Under the pieces are notes generated by a model. The model ran no database searches, was not told where the DNA came from, and was given only the letters and a program-made list of their open reading frames with translations. Both the position numbers and the translations under genes were made by a program. From positions 1-22,959 of the IMG/VR virus record IMGVR_UViG_3300045999_004134: a DNA stretch of 22,959 nucleotides. One strand, 5' to 3'. Shown here piece by piece: positions 18,720 to 22,959 of the stretch (its first letter is position 1; each line of letters begins with the position of its first letter). Source of the stretch: a virus.

Positions 18720-19133
18720 TTACGCGGTGCCGTAGGTAACTGGGCCAGTTGTTGGGAAAGTCACCGAGAAAGTGGCTAGGTCGCCAACGGCACCAGAAAT
18801 AGGGGTAAAGCTATTTACTAGAACAGTTGCGGTGTACTTAGGGGTAGCTGAGCTAGCCGCAGTACCGTTCGCCGCGATCAGGGTTACAGTTCCGATTGTG
18901 CCGACTAGATCCTGGAAAAGTCTAGATACAGCACCAGTTCCGTAATCGTGGTGGAAGTCTAGGGAAACTGTTCCCGACTTTAGCCCACCGATAACTTCAG
19001 TCCAGCCTGAGCTTCCGAAGTCAGTAACATCAACTTCAGCGGCGTTGATAACTAGCTCTGCTCTAGCTACGGATCCGCTGATGTCTCCGCCGTTGAAAGT
19101 GACAGTTGTTCCTGTCGCTACGAACTTTGGCAT
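18720..19133 (-). CDS. Major tail (tube) protein
   Basis: The protein has 137 residues. VDVTDFGSSGWTEVIGGLKS, then GTVSLDFHHDYGTGAVSRLF, is the characteristic core of actinophage tail-tube proteins of the lambda gpV-like fold (D-x-TDFGSSGW...iGGLKsGtvsldF). Strands and Gly/Thr turns fill the rest, ending in TFPTTGPVTYGTA. It is the tube subunit that polymerises around the tape measure. AAGGAGA before the ATG is a strong ribosome-binding site, in keeping with high output. It is followed by the tail chaperone, as expected. Confidence 0.9.
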   Translation of the reverse strand: MPKFVATGTTVTFNGGDISGSVARAELVINAAEVDVTDFGSSGWTEVIGGLKSGTVSLDFHHDYGTGAVSRLFQDLVGTIGTVTLIAANGTAASSATPKYTATVLVNSFTPISGAVGDLATFSVTFPTTGPVTYGTA

Positions 19134-19145
19134 ATGGTTTTCTCC

Positions 19146-19547
19146 TTATACATAAACAGCGACTTGAAAATCTGCCGCCAGGTAAGTTTGGTCATTTAGT
19201 GTTATTGCTCCCACGTTTGGCATAGATTCGCAGACTACATCGCTAACTACTCCGCTGAGGGTTCTGTTCGATTCTACACCCACTTTGACGCTTGAACTGC
19301 CGACTGGGTTTACATACAGATCTAGGGTTCTTTGAGCGTGTCTTTCACTAGCGCGGCCAACTATCACCTGAACAGTGAAGTTGTATTTAGCACCGAAGCG
19401 CATGTCTGTATGGTAGTCAATGCTACTGAGCGCGATCATAGCCATTGGCGGTTGAGGATTGTCTATGACTTCTTCGGCCACGCGCAATCCTGAAATAGTG
19501 GCTAAGTTAGCGCCTAACCCATCTCTAATCGCGGACAGATCTGCCAT
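19146..19547 (-). CDS. Probable tail terminator/neck protein
   Basis: The protein has 133 residues. An N-terminal helix (LSAIRDGLGANLATISGLRV) is followed by alternating strands and a C-terminal ADFQVAVYV strand: the alpha/beta layout of tail terminators such as lambda gpU-like proteins. The stretch MRFGAKYNFTVQVIVGRASE, then RHAQRTLDLYVNPVG, is consistent with that family. It lies between the head-tail connector and the major tail protein, the usual location. AGGA eight bases before the ATG supports the start. A head-closure protein is the alternative. No separate head-closure gene is seen between the connector and this gene. Confidence 0.6.
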   Translation of the reverse strand: MADLSAIRDGLGANLATISGLRVAEEVIDNPQPPMAMIALSSIDYHTDMRFGAKYNFTVQVIVGRASERHAQRTLDLYVNPVGSSSVKVGVESNRTLSGVVSDVVCESMPNVGAITLNDQTYLAADFQVAVYV

Positions 19548-20141
19548 TTACGCCATCCTAATCCGGCGATACGGCGCGAGGATAGAAGCAACATCTGGGT
19601 CAATACGGCTAACCCTAATCACACCGATTTCTCCGACACCGGCTACGCCAAGCGGTGAGTCATAGCGCTTGTATTGGCGCTGGCTAAGAATGATACAGGC
19701 TTGCTTTATTTCGCTAGGAACAGTTGCCCAACCGAAAGTTCCTGTGACTTCAACAGTTGCTTCGCCACCGAAAGTTGGAAAAAGATAATCACCACGAGCG
19801 CGGATCTGCGTGTAACTAACATTTAGACCACCAGCGATTCCGTTCAGCGGCTCTAGCTGATAATCGCTAGCCGCCCAAGTCGTATCGTAAGTTCCGTCTA
19901 TGTCGCTTTGAGTTTTGAGCGTAGTCAAACTGACTAGATCGTCAATTTCAGTAATGTAACTATCATTCGGGGTATAAACCCTAGTAGCAGTTGTTGTATA
20001 AAACCGGCGCTGACAATGTCCGTCTATTTGGCGAGAGGCTGACTCGATCGCAGTTTCAATCAAAGTATCATCGACATTATCGGAAATGCGCATAGCGGCC
20101 TTGACCTGCGCGAGAGTTGCGTAACCATTAGTAATTGCCAT
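19548..20141 (-). CDS. Head-tail connector (gp6-like)
   Basis: The protein has 197 residues. It begins MAITNGYATLAQVKAAMRIS, then DDTLIETAIESASRQIDGHC and RRFYTTTATRVYTP. A helix pair with DxxLIExAIExASRxIDxxC, followed by R-F and a strand-rich part, is the hallmark of HK97 gp6/SPP1 gp15-type connectors that form a ring under the portal. The C-terminal helix (SEIKQACIILSQRQYKRYDS) then GVAGVGEIGVIRVSRIDPDV and APYRRIRMA is also usual for actinophage members. AAGGAG six bases before the ATG is strong. In most siphophages this gene directly follows the capsid gene, but here three sugar-metabolism genes are interposed. Confidence 0.85.
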   Translation of the reverse strand: MAITNGYATLAQVKAAMRISDNVDDTLIETAIESASRQIDGHCQRRFYTTTATRVYTPNDSYITEIDDLVSLTTLKTQSDIDGTYDTTWAASDYQLEPLNGIAGGLNVSYTQIRARGDYLFPTFGGEATVEVTGTFGWATVPSEIKQACIILSQRQYKRYDSPLGVAGVGEIGVIRVSRIDPDVASILAPYRRIRMA

Positions 20142-20151
20142 CGGGATCTCC

Positions 20152-20583
20152 TTAGAGGTCTATTGTAGCGCGTAATCTTCTTTTGATTTCGGTGCTACTT
20201 ACGCCGGCGGTATAGGGGATGTAAGCCAATCCGATACCGTTAGCCTCTAGCCAATCCACATCAAAATTCATTTGCTTTAGATAATCTTTCCGTAACCAGT
20301 CTGTTCCGATTATTACTAGATCTGGCATTACGGATTTGATAGCCGGCTTACTATCTGCGCCGCCGGTGTTTGGGATAACTCTATCAACATAACGACACGC
20401 GGCTAACACGTGAAGTCGCTCGGTATAAGTCATTACCGGCGGTTTGCCTTTGTAGGCCTCAATGAACTCATCGGTATTTAGCGACACAACGACTTTGCCT
20501 AATTGGGCACAGCGTCTCAAAAACTCGGCGTGACCTAGATGAAATAAATCAAAAGTTCCGCCGGTGTAAATCCTCAATCCCAT
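20152..20583 (-). CDS. TagD-like cytidylyltransferase
   Basis: The protein has 143 residues, usual for the glycerol-3-phosphate cytidylyltransferase group. GGTFDLFHLGHAEFLRR at 8-24 contains the nucleotide-binding H15-x2-H18 motif. VSLNTDEF follows, then IIGTDWLRKDY, and AGVSSTEIKRRL at 126-137 occupies the place of the RTxGISTT motif. The family transfers CMP or a similar nucleotide to an activated alcohol or sugar phosphate, giving CDP-glycerol or a related donor. Its two neighbours are glycosyltransferases, so the three genes probably make and attach a surface sugar or polyol. GGAGAG before the ATG supports the start. The precise substrate cannot be read from the sequence. Confidence 0.85.
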   Translation of the reverse strand: MGLRIYTGGTFDLFHLGHAEFLRRCAQLGKVVVSLNTDEFIEAYKGKPPVMTYTERLHVLAACRYVDRVIPNTGGADSKPAIKSVMPDLVIIGTDWLRKDYLKQMNFDVDWLEANGIGLAYIPYTAGVSSTEIKRRLRATIDL

Positions 20584-21245
20584 CTGTTCTCTCTCCGCCT
20601 ATCTAGCCGCCAGCCCCATACCGTATTGTCGTTGCTTATGGTCTTAGCGTAATGGACTTGCTGATTGCGCTGAAAAGTCGCGGCGTTGCGATCTTGATAG
20701 CCGCTGTTTAGGGTTGAGCTGTTATCGTGATGGACTACCGCGTCTATCGTGTGGAACGGCACTTTGAAGTGTTTTAGCCGGCGCTCGTAATCGTCATCGT
20801 CAAAGTAGATCGGGTAAAAGATTTCATCCCATAAACCGGCCTTAGAAACGGCCGTAGCGGTCGGAATAACGCAAGACCAAGCAGGGGATACCCTAACGAA
20901 ATTGAACGCGTCTAATCGCCTCTCAGCGGCTATGGTGGCCAAAGCACCCGGCTCGAACCAACTATCGTCATTAGGTAGAACCCAGTAATCGGCGTATGGG
21001 GTTGATTTGATAATTAGGTTCCAAGCGCCGTTAGCGCCTAGACCATAGGGAACTTCTATGTGCCATAGCTTTTCTACGCAGTCCGGCTTGCTAGGTGTCC
21101 AGCTTTTAGTGCCGCTGTTATTTACTATGACTAGGTGTTCGATCGGATAATCAAGCGAATTTAGTAGCCGTTGAGCTAAGTCAAACCGACTAAGAACCGC
21201 AAACCCTACTACTGGGATAGGAGTTTTTTGAGTGTCGGCATCCAC
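20574..21245 (-). CDS. GT-A (family 2-like) glycosyltransferase
   Basis: The product has 223 residues from a GTG at 21245. IPVVGFAVLSRFDLAQRLLN begins a Rossmann-like sugar-nucleotide fold. NNSGTKSWTP follows, then GLGANGAWNLIIKSTPYADY and VLPNDDSWFEPG, whose DD at 93-94 stands for the DxD metal-binding motif. YFDDDDYERRLKHF later in the chain could provide the catalytic base region. The GTG has no good Shine-Dalgarno sequence, but a TGA sits just upstream in frame, so no earlier start exists in this frame. It overlaps the upstream glycosyltransferase by 37 bases and the downstream cytidylyltransferase by 10, as one transcription unit. Confidence 0.75.
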   Translation of the reverse strand: MDADTQKTPIPVVGFAVLSRFDLAQRLLNSLDYPIEHLVIVNNSGTKSWTPSKPDCVEKLWHIEVPYGLGANGAWNLIIKSTPYADYWVLPNDDSWFEPGALATIAAERRLDAFNFVRVSPAWSCVIPTATAVSKAGLWDEIFYPIYFDDDDYERRLKHFKVPFHTIDAVVHHDNSSTLNSGYQDRNAATFQRNQQVHYAKTISNDNTVWGWRLDRRRENRWD

Positions 21246-22420
21246 GCTTCAAACCAAACCTTTTCTACATCGAAGTCTTTAGCGAACTCACGCGAAACTT
21301 GACTACGGCCTTTACCATGAGCGTATGCCTGTTCAAGCGCACTAACTATTGAGGGCACTTTCGGGATCTGCCACCAAGCCTTTTGAGCGCTATCCCATTG
21401 AGGTTGGCCATCCACTAGCCATCCATCAGTAGAAACTAGATCCTCGCTAGCCGCCCATCCGGATCCAATGACCCTAGTGCCGCAAGACTGTGCTTCCATA
21501 GTCGGCACACCAAATCCCTCGCCCATACTAGGCGCTAGCAAAACATCCATACCCGAATAGAGTGCGGCCATCATTTCATCGCTCACGCCGTATCGGTAAT
21601 CGCGAGGATCCGGAAACATTACATCGTCTTTAGATAATCCACAGGCCGAGATAAGTTCTAGCAAGTTCCAACCAGAGGCGAACCCTAGTGGTTCGGTGTG
21701 TAAATACAGAACCGCGTCCGGGTGCTTTTGCTTGAAAATAGAGAAAGCAAGAATGTTCTCACTATACGACTTTCTATGAACTAGGCCGCTAGCCTTATTT
21801 GCCGCGACCATTCCGACTACAAACTTATCTTTAGAAGCAAAGTATTCTTCTATGTTTTGTCCGTTCGGCAACTCAGTCCGAGGCTTGAACACTTTAGTAT
21901 CTATGCCGTGAGGTATGTAGGAGTGGTCAATACCTTTTTGCGTTAGCAGTTTAGATCCGTTAGGTGCCATAGTTAGCGGATGAACATTCGGCCGTTGTAG
22001 CCACGCTTCTACTAAAGGTGGAAGTGTTATGTGGTCAATCGGTACCCAACTAGCAATCTGCCTTATGTCGGCAAACTTAGGTGAATTGAATACCCAAACA
22101 TCAAACAGGGTAATCATTAGGTCTTTTAGATCCGGGTGCTGGCTTGCCCAATGTAAGTGATCACCGGGCGCAACATCGTTGCTATAACCATCGAAGCCGC
22201 GAGGGAAATGCGGCACTTTTCCGTAAGGAGTATTTAGATCCTCAAAGCGGCCATCTAATCCATAGTTACTTAGCGCGGCTACTTCTAATCCGTGACGCTT
22301 CAAGCGTTCGACTACGAGCTTTGATTGAACTCCGTAGCCAGTAGGCACTCCGGGACTGTTAGACCAAAAGGTAACAGCGCCGGATAATTTCTCTGTTTTG
22401 CGTGGGTCATTTGTGGGCAT
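21209..22420 (-). CDS. GT-B (family 4-like) glycosyltransferase
   Basis: The product has 403 residues from the ATG at 22420. A GTG at 22465 would put the start inside the capsid terminator and was rejected. The N-terminal half has SPGVPTGYGVQSKLVVERLK, typical for the acceptor-side domain of GT4 enzymes. The C-terminal half has LAPSMGEGFGVPTMEAQSCG then TRVIGSGW, the E-x7-E type donor-sugar site. It is likely to use a nucleotide sugar donor. It is the first gene of the sugar module lying between capsid and connector genes. TATGCT six bases before the ATG suggests a leaderless transcript that begins right after the terminator. Confidence 0.87.
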   Translation of the reverse strand: MPTNDPRKTEKLSGAVTFWSNSPGVPTGYGVQSKLVVERLKRHGLEVAALSNYGLDGRFEDLNTPYGKVPHFPRGFDGYSNDVAPGDHLHWASQHPDLKDLMITLFDVWVFNSPKFADIRQIASWVPIDHITLPPLVEAWLQRPNVHPLTMAPNGSKLLTQKGIDHSYIPHGIDTKVFKPRTELPNGQNIEEYFASKDKFVVGMVAANKASGLVHRKSYSENILAFSIFKQKHPDAVLYLHTEPLGFASGWNLLELISACGLSKDDVMFPDPRDYRYGVSDEMMAALYSGMDVLLAPSMGEGFGVPTMEAQSCGTRVIGSGWAASEDLVSTDGWLVDGQPQWDSAQKAWWQIPKVPSIVSALEQAYAHGKGRSQVSREFAKDFDVEKVWFEAWMPTLKKLLSQ

Positions 22421-22426
22421 AGCCAC

Positions 22427-22432
22427 AGCATA
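22427..22432 (-). promoter_or_regulatory. Candidate leaderless extended -10 (TGC-TATGCT) for the sugar module
   Basis: TATGCT on the minus strand lies six bases before the ATG at 22420 and is preceded by TGC. It follows directly on the T-run of the capsid terminator, so transcription would restart as soon as the capsid message has ended. Confidence 0.5.
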
Positions 22433-22434
22433 GC

Positions 22435-22481
22435 AAAAAAGAAACCCGGAGAGAGCTACCCACACACAAGCTCTCTCCGGG
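22435..22481 (-). terminator. Strong intrinsic terminator after the major capsid gene
   Basis: CCCGGAGAGAGCT (22445-22457) and AGCTCTCTCCGGG (22469-22481) are perfect 13-base arms around an 11-base loop. On the minus strand the stem is followed by TTTCTTTTTT (22444-22435). It lies 18 bases after the capsid stop codon. In the opposite direction the T-run is weaker (TTTTATT), so the main use is leftward. Confidence 0.92.
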
Positions 22482-22499
22482 AGTTTTATTCTTTAGGGA

Positions 22500-22959
22500 T
22501 TAGCTAGCCGCACCCTTGAAGAACTTCACGTGACCGCTGTGGGTCAGGTTTCCATCTACGCGCATTAGCACGCGGAAGGTAGTTACATCGGTGTTGAAAG
22601 CGTAGTCCGCAGACTGAGCGATCTGGAGACCGCCGGCCATACGAACCTTGTAGCTTGGTAGGTGACCGAAGATCACAGACTTCGCGTTGGTCGCGGTGTC
22701 TGCCATCGCAGGGTTTTCTACTACGCGGAAACCAGCAAAGGTGTCTGGCTGTCCAACGCCAACTTGGTATAGGTAGTTACCAGCGGTGTCTTTGAGCTTG
22801 CGCATCTTTCCTAGTGAGGATCCGTTGAGCATAAAGCCAACACCCGGTAGTCTGCGAGCCGCGCCGTCTAGAGAGTAGGCGAGGTCGATTAGGTTGTCAG
22901 CGGTAAATGCGCCGGATACTCCGGTGCCACCAACTAGAGCAGAACCAGCGGCAGTTACT
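22500..22959 (-). CDS. Major capsid protein (HK97-type), C-terminal part
   Basis: The gene is cut by the right edge; 152 residues are visible in an uninterrupted frame to the TAA at 22502-22500. The visible part has GAFTADNLIDLAYSLDGAAR, then FMLNGSSLGKMRKLKDTAGN and YLYQVG. It continues with GFRVVENPAMADTATNAKSV and IFGHLPSYKVRMAGGLQIAQ. These are the HK97-fold P- and A-domain signatures (dLidLaysl..., lkDtaGnyLy..., fGhl..Y.vr). The usual family length is about 280-400 residues, so about half is missing. The terminator directly downstream means a discrete end for this abundant message. Confidence 0.9.
   Translation of the reverse strand, partial: VTAAGSALVGGTGVSGAFTADNLIDLAYSLDGAARRLPGVGFMLNGSSLGKMRKLKDTAGNYLYQVGVGQPDTFAGFRVVENPAMADTATNAKSVIFGHLPSYKVRMAGGLQIAQSADYAFNTDVTTFRVLMRVDGNLTHSGHVKFFKGAAS

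Noticed and set aside
22421-22465. Longer N-terminus for the GT-B glycosyltransferase from a GTG at 22465
   Set aside because: The added codons lie within the loop and arm of the capsid terminator, and the extra residues are hydrophobic filler. The ATG at 22420 has a better promoter and matches family starts.

Overview
The window is a stretch of a siphovirus genome whose host is very probably an actinobacterium. The evidence is a WhiB-type Fe-S regulator (9791-10084), a HK97-type capsid protein next to a long non-contractile tail module, and several genes whose starts look leaderless, with a TANNNT -10 box six bases before the start codon. Leaderless mRNAs are common in Actinobacteria. Base composition is close to balanced rather than high-GC, with many CTA leucine codons and CTAG tetranucleotides. 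That would fit a moderate-GC (for example freshwater) actinobacterial host, but this is inference. I see no integrase, repressor, tRNA, CRISPR array or insertion sequence.

All genes except whiB are on the minus strand, so the window reads right to left. 22959-22500 holds the C-terminal part of the major capsid protein, closed by a strong terminator. 22420-20152 holds two glycosyltransferases and a TagD-like cytidylyltransferase. 20141-13828 holds the head-tail connector, a tail terminator candidate, the major tail protein, the tail assembly chaperone with a canonical CCCAAAA -1 frameshift site, an unassigned tail-region gene, the tape measure and a minor tail protein. 13814-11157 holds receptor-side fibre or tip proteins, including three tandem paralogues of lower GC. 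11131-10081 is the lysis cassette: several small membrane proteins and an M23/LytM peptidase.

After whiB and a divergent control region (9616-9790) comes the early DNA module. It holds a YqaJ-type exonuclease, a Rad52/Erf-like annealing protein, several small proteins, an HNH protein, a winged-helix replication initiator with candidate iterons and an AT-rich stretch inside its gene, a single-strand binding protein and a RusA resolvase. From 4474 to 1714 lies a densely overlapped run of small genes, including four one-span membrane proteins and several DNA-binding proteins. 1704-1 holds a metallophosphoesterase, an FmdB-like zinc ribbon, an HNH endonuclease and the first codons of a further gene, probably terminase.

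The left edge enters the packaging region and the right edge cuts the capsid gene. The missing terminase, portal and protease genes would therefore join the two ends if the genome is circularly permuted or circularised by assembly. Three start modes can be read from the sequence: Shine-Dalgarno (mostly AAAGGA or GGAG), stop-start overlap (TAATG or ATGA) and leaderless TANNNT-N6-start.
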